A stretch of 13,360 nt of DNA from an uncultured Candidatus Competibacteraceae bacterium (lineage in GTDB: Bacteria; Pseudomonadota; Gammaproteobacteria; Competibacterales; Competibacteraceae): assembly GCA_937960715.1 (NCBI GenBank), contig CALGOO010000299.1, positions 1-13,360 of the forward strand, written 5' to 3'. Shown here piece after piece: positions 6,894 through 13,360 of this stretch (within the stretch, counting starts at the first letter, position 1; every line of letters begins with the position of its first letter). The notes under the pieces are model-generated. The model was not told the DNA's origin, did no database searches, and saw only the letters and a program-made list of their open reading frames with translations. A program made the position numbers and the translations under genes.

Positions 6894-7766
6894 TCAATCG
6901 GCTGTCCGCGCGAAGAACGGTTCCAGCAAGCGGGCGCAGGGTTCGGGGTCTTCCAGATGGGGATGATGCCCGCCGGGCAGGATTTTCACGGTCAGCCTGG
7001 CGATGCGGGCGTAGCGTTCCCGCATGTAATCCCGCTTCACCAGGTAGCCGTCCGCGCCGCAAATCAGCAGGGCCGGCGCCTCGATCCGCGCCATGTAGGC
7101 CAGGATTTGCGGCTCGGTCAGGTAGAGCGGCGACACGAAGCGTAGCCGGGGATCGGTGCGCCAGCCGAAGCCGTCGCCGACCGGCTGGAGGCCGCGCTCC
7201 ACCAGCGTTGTCGTCGCCGCCCACGACAGACCGCTAGCCTCGCAGCGCGCCTGAATCGCCGCTTCCACGCTCGGATAGATCGGCGGACATTTGCGCGGCA
7301 GGGCGTTCATCTGCTCGATGGCTTTGCGCAAGTTGGTCGGACCATCGGCGGGATTGCTGGTCGGTGGTCCCAAGCCTTCGATCATCGCCACCCGGGTGAT
7401 CCGCTCCGGCAGGATCGCGGCCACGAAGCTGACGATGCCCCCGCCCAGGGAGTGGCCGAGCAAGTTGAACCGTTCCCAGCCCAGCGCGTCGGCGGCGGCC
7501 ACGACATCGGGGATGAAGTCTACGAAGTGATAATGCGCGCCCGGCGGCCGGTGATCGGAATGGCCATGGCCGGTCAAATCCAGCGCCACCAGTCGCGCGC
7601 CGGGCAAGCGCGGCGCCAGCGCGTCGAAGCTGGCGGCATTGTCGAGCCAGCCATGCACCGCCAGCACCGGGACGCCGTCCGGCGGTCCCCAAGCCCGCGT
7701 CGCCAGCCGCAACTGGGGCGTGCGCAGTTCAATTTCTTCCGCCATCGGCCAGTCGCCAGTCGCCAT
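6894..7766 (-). CDS. Alpha/beta hydrolase (SERHL/kraken-like)
   Basis: A 290-residue alpha/beta-fold serine hydrolase. HGWLDN (38-43) provides the oxyanion-hole region, the nucleophile elbow GHSLGG gives Ser106, CGADGYL gives the acid Asp239, and GGHHPHLED supplies the general base (His267 or His268). HGWLDNAASFD and the IEGLGPP stretch resemble the SERHL/kraken-like hydrolases. The substrate is unknown; carboxylesters are likely. ATG 7766 forms TGATG with the stop of the preceding ABM gene, which favours this start; ATG 7745 and TTG 7790 are the alternatives. Last gene of the ubi operon, converging on the cyclase-like gene. Confidence 0.85.
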   Translation of the reverse strand: MATGDWPMAEEIELRTPQLRLATRAWGPPDGVPVLAVHGWLDNAASFDALAPRLPGARLVALDLTGHGHSDHRPPGAHYHFVDFIPDVVAAADALGWERFNLLGHSLGGGIVSFVAAILPERITRVAMIEGLGPPTSNPADGPTNLRKAIEQMNALPRKCPPIYPSVEAAIQARCEASGLSWAATTTLVERGLQPVGDGFGWRTDPRLRFVSPLYLTEPQILAYMARIEAPALLICGADGYLVKRDYMRERYARIARLTVKILPGGHHPHLEDPEPCARLLEPFFARTAD

Positions 7767-8089
7767 CAAGCGCCCGATGGATAATCCCAACCCGAATCGG
7801 CCGGAAATCGATTGACGTATTTCACGCTGGAGCGCGGCTCGGCCATCATCCCGGCCACGGTATCCCGCCAGCGGGCGTAGTGGGCGGTTTCCTTGTGGCG
7901 GGCGGGCGCCTCGGCGTCGCGATAGACCTCGACCAGCACGAAGCGGGTCGGGTCGTCGGCCTGCTGGATGACATCAAATCGGGCGATGCCCGATTCCTGG
8001 ACGCTGTGGCGCGCATTGTCCAGCGAGGCGGCCTGGAAGGCTTCGACGCAGTCCGGTTTGACGTGAACGAAAACGTGAACGATGAGCAT
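7766..8089 (-). CDS. Antibiotic biosynthesis monooxygenase (ABM)/LsrG-like protein
   Basis: A small 107-residue ferredoxin-fold protein with the ABM pattern: VHVFVHVKPD at the N terminus, SVQESGIARFDVIQQADDPTRFVLVEVYRD (about 34-63), and HKETAHYARWRD near residue 70. RFDVLQ and HKxTxHY are shared with LsrG. Members are cofactor-free oxygenases or isomerases acting on small, often quinone- or autoinducer-like, substrates; nothing here fixes the substrate. ATG 8089 has GGGG eight bases upstream; the frame is open for 33 codons upstream, but the homology-like region begins at this Met. It follows ubiA by 34 bp, and its stop overlaps the hydrolase start (TGATG). Possible roles in quinone or aromatic metabolism are only inference. 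Confidence 0.8.
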   Translation of the reverse strand: MLIVHVFVHVKPDCVEAFQAASLDNARHSVQESGIARFDVIQQADDPTRFVLVEVYRDAEAPARHKETAHYARWRDTVAGMMAEPRSSVKYVNRFPADSGWDYPSGA

Positions 8090-8123
8090 ACGCTTTCCCC
8101 TTTTGCCAAGATGGAATGGCGCT

Positions 8124-9014
8124 TCAGGGCGAACCCGCCGGCAGGTAATCGAGCAGCAGGCCACAGAAGACGACCAACCCGAACGCATTGTTGTTGAGAA
8201 ACGCCTTGAAGCATTCCTCCGGCTTGCGGTCGCGAATCAGGTATTGCTGGTACAGCGCCAGCCAGGCCGCCACGAACAGTCCGAGGTAATAAATCCAGCC
8301 CCGGCCGGTCAGCAGACCGATCCCGACCAGCACGGCCAGCAATGCCAGTTGCAGATAGCCAATGATTTGCTTGTCCCGGACGCCGAACCGGATCGCGGTG
8401 GATTTCACCCCGATCTTGAGGTCGTCTTCCCGGTCCACCATGGCGTACTGGGTATCGTAGACCGCCGACCACAGCACGTTGCCGAGAAACAGCAGCCAGC
8501 AAACCGGGGACAGCGCGTTGGTGATCGCCGCGTAGGCCATCGGAATGCCCCAGCCGAACGCCGCCCCCAGATGAAATTGGGGAAAGTGATGCAGCCGCTT
8601 CATGAAGGGATAGCTGATGGCCAGGGCCACGCCGACGAAGGACAGTTGGACGGTCAGGGCATTCTGGGTCAACACCAGACCGAAGGCCAGCAGGCACAGC
8701 ACGATCATCACGCTCACCGCCTCGCCCAGTCTCACCCGGCCCGCCGCCAGCGGCCGATCGCGGGTACGAGCGACGTGCGGGTCGAAATCGCGGTCGGCGA
8801 TGTCGTTCATCACGCAACCGGCCGAGCGCATCAGCGCCACGCCCAGCACGAAGACGAGGACGACGCCACGCGGGGGTTGACCGTCGCTGGCCAGCCACAG
8901 CGCCCACAGTGTCGGCCAGAGCAACAGATAAATGCCGATGGGGCGATGCAGGCGCATCAGTTGGGCATATTCGCCCAGGCGATTTTCAAACTGTTCGATA
9001 GTCATGGTGAACAT
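8124..9014 (-). CDS. ubiA: 4-Hydroxybenzoate octaprenyltransferase UbiA
   Basis: An integral-membrane prenyltransferase of 296 residues with about eight to nine transmembrane helices. First Asp-rich motif NDIADRDFD (70-78) and second motif YDTQYAMVDREDD (186-198) are both intact; these bind the Mg-prenyl diphosphate. It attaches the polyprenyl chain to 4-hydroxybenzoate in ubiquinone synthesis, at the inner membrane. RLHRPIG at the N terminus and the RTRDRPLAAGR stretch are characteristic. The ATG at 9014 overlaps the ubiC stop as TGATG; a TTG one codon upstream and an ATG at 9005 are the alternatives. It is the second step after UbiC, so coupling makes sense. Confidence 0.95.
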   Translation of the reverse strand: MFTMTIEQFENRLGEYAQLMRLHRPIGIYLLLWPTLWALWLASDGQPPRGVVLVFVLGVALMRSAGCVMNDIADRDFDPHVARTRDRPLAAGRVRLGEAVSVMIVLCLLAFGLVLTQNALTVQLSFVGVALAISYPFMKRLHHFPQFHLGAAFGWGIPMAYAAITNALSPVCWLLFLGNVLWSAVYDTQYAMVDREDDLKIGVKSTAIRFGVRDKQIIGYLQLALLAVLVGIGLLTGRGWIYYLGLFVAAWLALYQQYLIRDRKPEECFKAFLNNNAFGLVVFCGLLLDYLPAGSP

Positions 9015-9601
9015 CAATCCGGTCGATGACAGGCGGATACCGGCAAGTCGGGCAGAAAAATCTCGCAGACCAGTAGTGGGGATTCCTCGATCCAGAACAA
9101 TGAACGCCGACCCCAGATGGCGTCCGGCGGCTCGCCACGGCCCGCGAATGCCCGCCAGTGCAAGCGCTGGCCCGCCACGATGCGGACGATTTCGACCGGG
9201 CCGCGCCGCACGCCGGGATCGGCGAACAGGGCCTGGCCCAACGGACGGGTTCCCAAGCGGGTCAGGCGGCGACCCCGGCCGCGCAGGGTTCGCGCGGGAA
9301 TCAGGGTTCGGGCGAACACCCAGGGTCGTTCATCGCACAACAGGTGTACTTCGCGGACCCAGGCCCAGGCGTCCAAACGCAAACCCAGGGCGCGCGCCTC
9401 ATCGCGATCCGGACGGCTCCAACCCTGGCGCAGCACGCCCACGCGGAACCGTCCTCCGCAGGCACGCCGCAGCCGCTGGGTCAGCGACCCGCTGTCGAGC
9501 AGCCAGTCGGTCAGTTCGGCCGACAGGTTGCGCGCGCGCGCGCGCGAATGCGGGAACCAAAGCGGCGGGGAATGCGACGGGATGGGGCAATCGAGGGGCA
9601 C
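9014..9601 (-). CDS. ubiC: Chorismate lyase (chorismate--pyruvate lyase) UbiC
   Basis: A 195-residue cytosolic enzyme releasing pyruvate from chorismate to give 4-hydroxybenzoate for UbiA. WVREV gives Arg83 and VCEIFLP gives Glu180, equivalent by pattern to the substrate-binding Arg and Glu of E. coli UbiC; WGRRS and the LGTRPLGQALF segment also match. It is about 30 residues longer than E. coli (165), mostly at the N terminus, where SRARAR (19-24) is encoded by an alternating CG run. GTG 9601 is the only start in the open frame (stop at 9620-9622) and has no clear Shine-Dalgarno sequence. A CATAAT hexamer lies about 50 bp upstream. Confidence 0.9.
   Translation of the reverse strand: MPLDCPIPSHSPPLWFPHSRARARNLSAELTDWLLDSGSLTQRLRRACGGRFRVGVLRQGWSRPDRDEARALGLRLDAWAWVREVHLLCDERPWVFARTLIPARTLRGRGRRLTRLGTRPLGQALFADPGVRRGPVEIVRIVAGQRLHWRAFAGRGEPPDAIWGRRSLFWIEESPLLVCEIFLPDLPVSACHRPD
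9530..9546. repeat. Alternating GC dinucleotide run in ubiC 5' region
   Basis: Seventeen bases of strictly alternating G and C, the most regular simple repeat in the window. It encodes ArgAlaArg-type residues near the UbiC N terminus. A change of one CG unit would shift the frame of ubiC. Alternating CG can also adopt Z-DNA. Confidence 0.9.
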
Positions 9602-9651
9602 GGTTGTTGTTCGGTTTTTTCAAGGTCGACGCCGATTCGGCGTATCGGGTC

Positions 9652-9657
9652 ATTATG
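9652..9657 (-). promoter_or_regulatory. ubiC: Possible -10 box for the ubi operon
   Basis: On the minus strand this reads CATAAT, one mismatch from TATAAT, about 50 bp upstream of the ubiC GTG. No good -35 sits 16-18 bp further upstream, so the call is weak. A 6-bp inverted repeat with a 3-base loop (ACGCCG/CGGCGT, 9629-9643) lies between it and the start and would fall in the leader. The rest of 9602-9770 shows nothing else of note. Confidence 0.3.
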
Positions 9658-9770
9658 CACGGTTGCCGGGTATCGGGGGAATGCTGGCCAGACGAGGACG
9701 CCGAATACCGGCAATCGACGAATACAAGCCGCGTGGGCCAGCAGCGAAGGTGTGGCGGTCTTATCAATCT

Positions 9771-10439
9771 TCAGCTTGCGACGGCGTTCAACCGAGAATC
9801 CCGAATCTCCGGCACCCCGACGACTCTTACCCTATCAGCGGGATTTTCGACCGCCCACACCAGCGCGGCGACCATTTGCTCCAGCGTCACCAGCCCCAAG
9901 CGGCGCGCTCCTTCCCGCGTCGCCGGCAACGCCTCCATAACACGGTAGACGGGAACCAACAGATAGGGCCATCGATGGCCCGGTCCCAACACGTACCAGG
10001 GCCGCAATATCGTCGCCGCCAAGCCGCTGGCCCGCACCAATGCCTCTCCCTCCATTCGCGCCGCGACGAACGCCTTCATCACCGGCGCGGGGTGCGCCAC
10101 GCTCAGGTAGATGAAATGGCGCACCGTGGCATGTTCCACCGCCGCCACGGCGGCCCGCGCGGATGCCAGATCCACCTCCCGAAACTGCCGCGCCTTGAGC
10201 GGGCTTGGGTGAGGCGTCCCCACCAGATGAACCAAAGTATCGGCCGGGGGAATCAAGGCTGCGAAGCTGGCCGCGTCCAGCGCGTCCCCGACGACCTCCT
10301 CCGCGCCCATCGGCAATTTGCCCGTCGAACCGGGACGGACCAGGGCGCGCACGGAATGCCCGCGCGCCAGCAATTCGCGGATCAAGGGCCGACCGATGTA
10401 ACCCGTCCCTCCGGTGATGAAAACATGCCGTGTGCTCAT
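9771..10439 (-). CDS. NAD(P)-binding Rossmann-fold protein (NmrA/atypical SDR)
   Basis: A 222-residue protein with the dinucleotide-binding motif TGGTGYIG (9-16), a VRP end to the second strand, VVGDALD (49-55, the adenine-contacting Asp) and the ILRP strand (144-147). It belongs to the atypical extended short-chain dehydrogenase/NmrA-like group. The usual YxxxK catalytic pair is not present: after LSV (112-114) the sequence reads AHPAPVMKAFVAAR. It is therefore likelier to be a redox sensor, chaperone or structural NAD(P)-binding protein than a normal dehydrogenase. It is shorter than most relatives (about 280-300 residues), lacking part of the C-terminal domain. ATG 10439 has only a weak ribosome-binding site. 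It stops 169 bp before ubiC, so it may have its own promoter. Confidence 0.8.
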   Translation of the reverse strand: MSTRHVFITGGTGYIGRPLIRELLARGHSVRALVRPGSTGKLPMGAEEVVGDALDAASFAALIPPADTLVHLVGTPHPSPLKARQFREVDLASARAAVAAVEHATVRHFIYLSVAHPAPVMKAFVAARMEGEALVRASGLAATILRPWYVLGPGHRWPYLLVPVYRVMEALPATREGARRLGLVTLEQMVAALVWAVENPADRVRVVGVPEIRDSRLNAVAS

Positions 10440-10554
10440 GGTTGAATTCTAACGGCTAGCCCGGCCGTGGCCTATCCCCTCTTCATAATGACTTCAGACG
10501 GCAAGGGCGACGTTGGGCGCCATGGCGACCCACGTATCCGCGATGGGGGAGCGC

Positions 10555-10573
10555 CCCGTCATCCCGTCATCCC
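10555..10573 (+). repeat. CCCGTCAT tandem repeat upstream of the tkt promoter
   Basis: CCCGTCAT occurs twice in succession (10555-10562, 10563-10570), followed by CCC. It ends 10 bp before the -35 box, the place where an activator would bind. It is short and might be chance. Confidence 0.45.
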
Positions 10574-10582
10574 AAGAATCGT

Positions 10583-10611
10583 TTGGCGTATCCCGTGATC
10601 TTTCCTATAAT
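10583..10611 (+). promoter_or_regulatory. tkt: Sigma-70-type promoter of transketolase
   Basis: TTGGCG (10583-10588) and a perfect TATAAT (10606-10611) are separated by exactly 17 bp. Transcription would start near 10617-10619, leaving about 195 nt of leader before the tkt ATG. This is the best promoter in the window by pattern. Confidence 0.65.
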
Positions 10612-10638
10612 CGCGGCCATTTTTCGGCCGACACCGAT

Positions 10639-10653
10639 CCCCAAAGGGGTTTT
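10639..10653 (+). terminator. Weak hairpin plus T4 in tkt leader (possible attenuator)
   Basis: CCCC-AAA-GGGG is followed directly by TTTT. Stem and T-run are short for an efficient terminator, but the position, some 20 nt after the likely start site, is that of an attenuator. An alternative pairing, CCAAA with TTTGG, overlaps the same bases, so two mutually exclusive folds are possible. Confidence 0.3.
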
Positions 10654-10726
10654 GGCGCGACTGGACATCCCTGGTGATCTCTCCGGTAAACGTCCCAGCA
10701 AGAGCGACGCGCGCGGTCAGGGTGCA

Positions 10727-10744
10727 ACGCGCCTTACGCGCCTT
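10727..10744 (+). repeat. ACGCGCCTT 9-bp tandem repeat in tkt leader
   Basis: ACGCGCCTT appears twice without a gap (10727-10735 and 10736-10744). It is followed by an AGGCA...TGCCT dyad (10750-10754 and 10765-10769) with a 10-base spacer. Together these sit 45-85 bp before the tkt start and could be an operator, an RNA structure, or chance. Confidence 0.4.
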
Positions 10745-10813
10745 AACTTAGGCAGTGCGTGTTGTGCCTGGCATTTCCCTGGTTATTTTATTGTGATGTA
10801 GGAGAGAGAGCTA

Positions 10814-12901
10814 ATGCCCTCCCGTAGTGAATTGGCCGCCCGTCGCCTGGTGGACAACATGACCGATGAACCGGTCTCTTCCGGCCCAGTCAGCCGCGAA
10901 TCCTCGACCCCCACGCGTCGCGAACTGGCCAACGCCATCCGCGCCCTGAGCATGGACGCCGTGCAACGCGCCGAATCCGGCCACCCCGGCGCCCCGATGG
11001 GGATGGCGGATTTCGGCATGGTGTTGTGGAACGACTTTCTGCGGCACAATCCGACCAACCCTAAATGGTTCAACCGCGACCGCGTGATCCTGTCCAACGG
11101 CCACGGCTCGATGCTGCTGTACTCGTTGCTGCACCTGAGCGGCTACGATTTGAGCACCGAGGATCTGCGCAGCTTCCGCCAGTTGGGCTCGCGCACGCCG
11201 GGCCATCCCGAATACGGCCTCACGCCGGGCGTGGAAACCACCACCGGCCCGCTGGGGCAGGGTTTGGCGAACGGCGTCGGCATGGCGCTGGCCGAGCGGG
11301 CGCTGGCGACCCGCTTCAACCGTCCCCGGTTTCCCATCGTCGATCACTACACCTACGTCATCGTGGGCGATGGCTGCCTGATGGAGGGGATTTCCTACGA
11401 AGCCTGCTCCCTGGCCGGGTTGTGGGGGTTGGGCAAGCTGATCTGCCTCTACGACGACAACGGCATTTCCATCGACGGGAAAGTGCGGGGCTGGTTCAAC
11501 GAGGACATGGTCCAGCGCTTCCAGTCCTGCGGCTGGCATGTGATTCCCAACGTGGATGGCCACGACCCGGTGGCGGTCCATGAGGCCATCGCCCAGGCGC
11601 GGGCCTATTCCGAAAGCCCAACTTTGATCTGCTGCAAGACCACCATCGCCCGGGGTTCGCCGAACAAGGGCGGCAGCGAGAAATCGCACGGCGCCCCCCT
11701 CGGCGCCGCCGAAGTCGCCGCCACCCGCGAGAACATCGGCTGGCGGCACGAGCCGTTCGTCATCCCGCCCGAGTACTATCGCGCCTTCGACGCCCGCGCC
11801 AAGGGCGCGGCGTGGGAAGCCGAATGGAATGCGCTGTTCGCCCGCTATCGGGCCGAATATCCGGGACCGGCGGCGGAGTTCGAACGGCGGCTGGCCTGCG
11901 GTTTTCCCCCCGACTGGGAAGATCTGGCCTGGAATTTTATCCAGGCCATGCAGGAACGGCATGAAGACCTCGCTACCCGGGCCGCTTCCCAGCGCGCGCT
12001 CGAAACGTACAGCCCCTATTTTCCCAGCCTGGTCGGCGGTTCGGCGGATCTGGCCGAATCCACCGGCATCCCCTGGGTCGGCTGCCGGCCGGTCGATTTC
12101 GAGAATCCCGACGGCAACCTGATCTACTACGGCGCCCGCGAATTCGCGATGAACGCCATCATGAACGGCCTGGCCCTGCACGGTGGCTACGTGCCCTTCG
12201 GCGGCACCTTCCTGATGTTCGCCGATTATTGCCGCAGCGCCATCCGCATGTCGGCGCTGATGAAACTGCGCTGCGTATTCATCTTGACCCACGACTCGAT
12301 CGGCGTCGGCGGCGACGGCCCAACTCACCAGCCGATCGAGCATGCCGCCGGCCTGCGGATCATTCCTGAATTGTCCGTCTGGCGGACCTGCGACACCACC
12401 GAAACGGCGGTGGCCTGGAAAGCGGCGCTGGAGCGGCTCAACGGCCCGACCTGTCTGATTTTCACCCGCCAGAAGCTGCCGCATCAGGACCGGACACCCG
12501 AGCAGGTGCGCGCCATCGCCCGGGGCGGCTACGTGCTGCTCGACTGCGGCGATGATCCCGAAGCGATCATCATCGCCACCGGCTCCGAAGTGCAACTGGC
12601 GGTGGCGGCCGCCCGGCAGTTGAACGGGCAGGGTCGGCGGGTGCGGGTGGTGTCCATGCCGTCGGTGGACGTGTTCGACGCCCAGGACGCCGCCTACCGC
12701 GAATCGGTGCTGCCGACGGCCGTGACCCGGCGGGTGGTGGTCGAGGCCAGCGTGACCGCGCCCTGGTACAAATACGCCGGTTCGCGGGGCGTGGTGATCG
12801 GCATCGACTGCTTCGGCGTATCGGGTCCGCCGGAAATCATCTTCCAGCATTTCGGCTTCACCGCCGAACGGGTGACCGCCGCCGTAGCGTCGCTGTTTTG
12901 A
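10814..12901 (+). CDS. tkt: Transketolase
   Basis: A 695-residue thiamine-diphosphate enzyme moving two-carbon units between sugar phosphates in the pentose-phosphate and Calvin-type cycles. GHPGAPMGMAD (56-66), TPGHPEYGLTPGVETTTGPLGQG (128-150), the ThDP/Mg motif GDGCLMEG...DDNG (185-217), GSADLA, the catalytic Glu443 in AREFAM, THDSIGVGGDGPTHQP and the C-terminal IATGSEV domain are all intact. ATG 10814 follows a purine-rich GGAGAGAGAG ribosome-binding site. It is about 30 residues longer than E. coli TktA; PSRSELAARRL (2-12) resembles the usual start PTRRELANAIRAL found at 33-45. The extension could reflect a duplicated start region; ATG 10859 (residue 16) is an alternative start without a better ribosome-binding site. 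The gene precedes GAPDH by 131 bp. Confidence 0.95.
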   Translation: MPSRSELAARRLVDNMTDEPVSSGPVSRESSTPTRRELANAIRALSMDAVQRAESGHPGAPMGMADFGMVLWNDFLRHNPTNPKWFNRDRVILSNGHGSMLLYSLLHLSGYDLSTEDLRSFRQLGSRTPGHPEYGLTPGVETTTGPLGQGLANGVGMALAERALATRFNRPRFPIVDHYTYVIVGDGCLMEGISYEACSLAGLWGLGKLICLYDDNGISIDGKVRGWFNEDMVQRFQSCGWHVIPNVDGHDPVAVHEAIAQARAYSESPTLICCKTTIARGSPNKGGSEKSHGAPLGAAEVAATRENIGWRHEPFVIPPEYYRAFDARAKGAAWEAEWNALFARYRAEYPGPAAEFERRLACGFPPDWEDLAWNFIQAMQERHEDLATRAASQRALETYSPYFPSLVGGSADLAESTGIPWVGCRPVDFENPDGNLIYYGAREFAMNAIMNGLALHGGYVPFGGTFLMFADYCRSAIRMSALMKLRCVFILTHDSIGVGGDGPTHQPIEHAAGLRIIPELSVWRTCDTTETAVAWKAALERLNGPTCLIFTRQKLPHQDRTPEQVRAIARGGYVLLDCGDDPEAIIIATGSEVQLAVAAARQLNGQGRRVRVVSMPSVDVFDAQDAAYRESVLPTAVTRRVVVEASVTAPWYKYAGSRGVVIGIDCFGVSGPPEIIFQHFGFTAERVTAAVASLF

Positions 12902-13032
12902 CTTCAATCGGCGTCGGCGTGATTTTTCGTCGTCAGGGGCTAAAATTTATACCGTGATTCCGGGCGGATGACCCCATCCGCGCATTTTCCATAACCACAC
13001 GTTTCGCTCACCACACTCAGTTGGAGGAAAGC
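12902..13032. other. Intergenic gap between tkt and gap
   Basis: A 131-bp gap with a TAAAAT hexamer (12941-12946), a five-of-six match to a -10 box with no clear -35, and the hairpin given in the next entry. GAPDH may have its own promoter in addition to read-through from tkt. Confidence 0.4.
12964..12991 (+). terminator. GCGGATG/CATCCGC hairpin with weak T-run
   Basis: A 7-bp perfect stem (12964-12970 and 12975-12981) around an ACCC loop, followed by GCATTTT. It resembles a rho-independent terminator with a weak T-run, so partial termination of tkt transcripts, or a stabilising hairpin in the gap leader, are both possible. It lies after the TAAAAT box. Confidence 0.4.
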
Positions 13033-13360
13033 ATGGCTATCAAAGTGGGTATCAACGGGTTCGGCCGCATCGGCCGCATGGTGTTTCGCGCGGCGGTGAA
13101 GGATTTTCCCGACATCGAGATCGTCGGCATCAACGACCTGCTCGAACCCGATTATCTGGCCTACATGCTGCAATACGACTCGGTGCATCGCAGGTTCGAG
13201 GGCAAAGTCGCGGTCGACGGCAACACCCTGATCGTCAATGGCAAGAAGATCCGCCTGACCGCCGTCAAGGATCCCGCCGAACTGAAGTGGAACGAAGTGG
13301 GCGCCGACATCGTCGTCGAGTCCACCGGCCTGTTCCTGACCGAGGAAACCTGCAAGAAAC
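13033..13360 (+). CDS. gap: Glyceraldehyde-3-phosphate dehydrogenase, 5' part
   Basis: The first 109 codons of a GAPDH, cut by the right edge of the window. NGFGRIGR (8-15) is the NAD(P)-binding loop; GINDL (32-36) keeps Asp35, the residue associated with NAD preference in glycolytic GapA, and LEPDYLAYMLQYDSVH follows as usual. ESTGLFLT near the end leads into the catalytic half, which is missing, so the active-site Cys cannot be seen. ATG 13033 has GGAGG five bases upstream, a strong ribosome-binding site. Adjacent to tkt, it is likely part of a carbon-metabolism cluster continuing to the right. Confidence 0.95.
   Translation, partial: MAIKVGINGFGRIGRMVFRAAVKDFPDIEIVGINDLLEPDYLAYMLQYDSVHRRFEGKVAVDGNTLIVNGKKIRLTAVKDPAELKWNEVGADIVVESTGLFLTEETCKK

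Larger units (their letters stand above)
10440..10813. other. Intergenic control region upstream of transketolase
   Basis: A 374-bp gap between two divergent genes, without a convincing ORF. It contains the tkt promoter, an 8-bp tandem repeat just upstream of it, and a leader of about 195 nt with a C4-A3-G4-T4 hairpin, a 9-bp tandem repeat and an AGGCA/TGCCT dyad (listed separately). The left part, 10440-10550, should hold the promoter of the Rossmann protein, but I see none that is clear. I looked for a TPP riboswitch, since transketolase uses thiamine diphosphate, and did not find its conserved core. Confidence 0.6.

Noticed and set aside
9117..10445. Plus-strand frames opposite ubiC and the Rossmann gene
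   Set aside because: Arg/Pro-rich shadow frames; the minus strand shows recognisable enzymes with motifs.
10612..10813. TPP riboswitch in the transketolase leader
   Set aside because: The conserved core elements (CUGAGA and the ACCUGAUC-type stretch) are absent.
10811..12907. An open frame of about 700 codons antisense to transketolase
   Set aside because: It mirrors the tkt gene almost exactly; the GC-rich codon pattern removes stops on the opposite strand. Its translation is rich in His, Gln, Gly and Arg with no domain, and tkt is certain.
1..13360. CRISPR array, tRNA or rRNA genes
   Set aside because: No regularly spaced repeats and no cloverleaf or rRNA-like stretches were seen on either strand by reading; no covariance scan was possible.

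Overview
This GC-rich window (almost every intergenic gap is short and most third codon positions are G or C) looks like a chromosomal segment of a gammaproteobacterium. The tesA / ybbA / ybbP divergent cluster, the ubiC-ubiA pair and the transketolase-GAPDH pair are all typical of that class. A relative of Competibacter/Contendobacter or Chromatiales is my guess from gene content only; no 16S or marker search was possible.

Layout. 1-170: non-coding, with a GC hairpin plus T-run at the very left edge (a terminator or the end of an IS200/IS605-type element). 171-1367 (+): a fusion of a PqqD-like domain with an HPr-kinase-like P-loop domain. 1376-4635 (-): ybbP and ybbA, an ABC transporter of the lipase/lipoprotein-exporter class. 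4653-5282 (+): tesA, divergent from ybbA with only 17 bp between the starts, then 5325-5714 (+) a HIT-family hydrolase. 5797-6879 (+): a 360-residue protein that I read as a previously unremarked relative of the class II adenylyl-cyclase toxins (anthrax edema factor / CyaA / ExoY). 6894-9601 (-): a tight four-gene operon ubiC, ubiA, a small antibiotic-biosynthesis-monooxygenase (ABM) protein and an alpha/beta hydrolase, two of whose junctions are TGATG stop/start overlaps. 9771-10439 (-): an NAD(P)-binding Rossmann-fold protein. 10440-10813: a regulatory gap holding a good sigma-70-type promoter and a leader of about 195 nt. 10814-12901 (+): transketolase. 13033-13360 (+): the first third of GAPDH, cut by the window edge.

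How the genes fit together. Transketolase and GAPDH are central carbon metabolism (non-oxidative pentose phosphate / Calvin-type cycle and glycolysis), probably continuing with pgk and others beyond the right edge. UbiC and UbiA are the first two committed steps of ubiquinone synthesis. TesA with YbbAP is a conserved envelope/lipid module. The outstanding item is the cyclase-like protein: it keeps, in the right order and in places with the exact spacing, the two lysines, the Mg-binding ADYDL motif and the catalytic-histidine motif of edema factor/ExoY, yet is shorter, lacks a signal peptide and sits alone between housekeeping genes.
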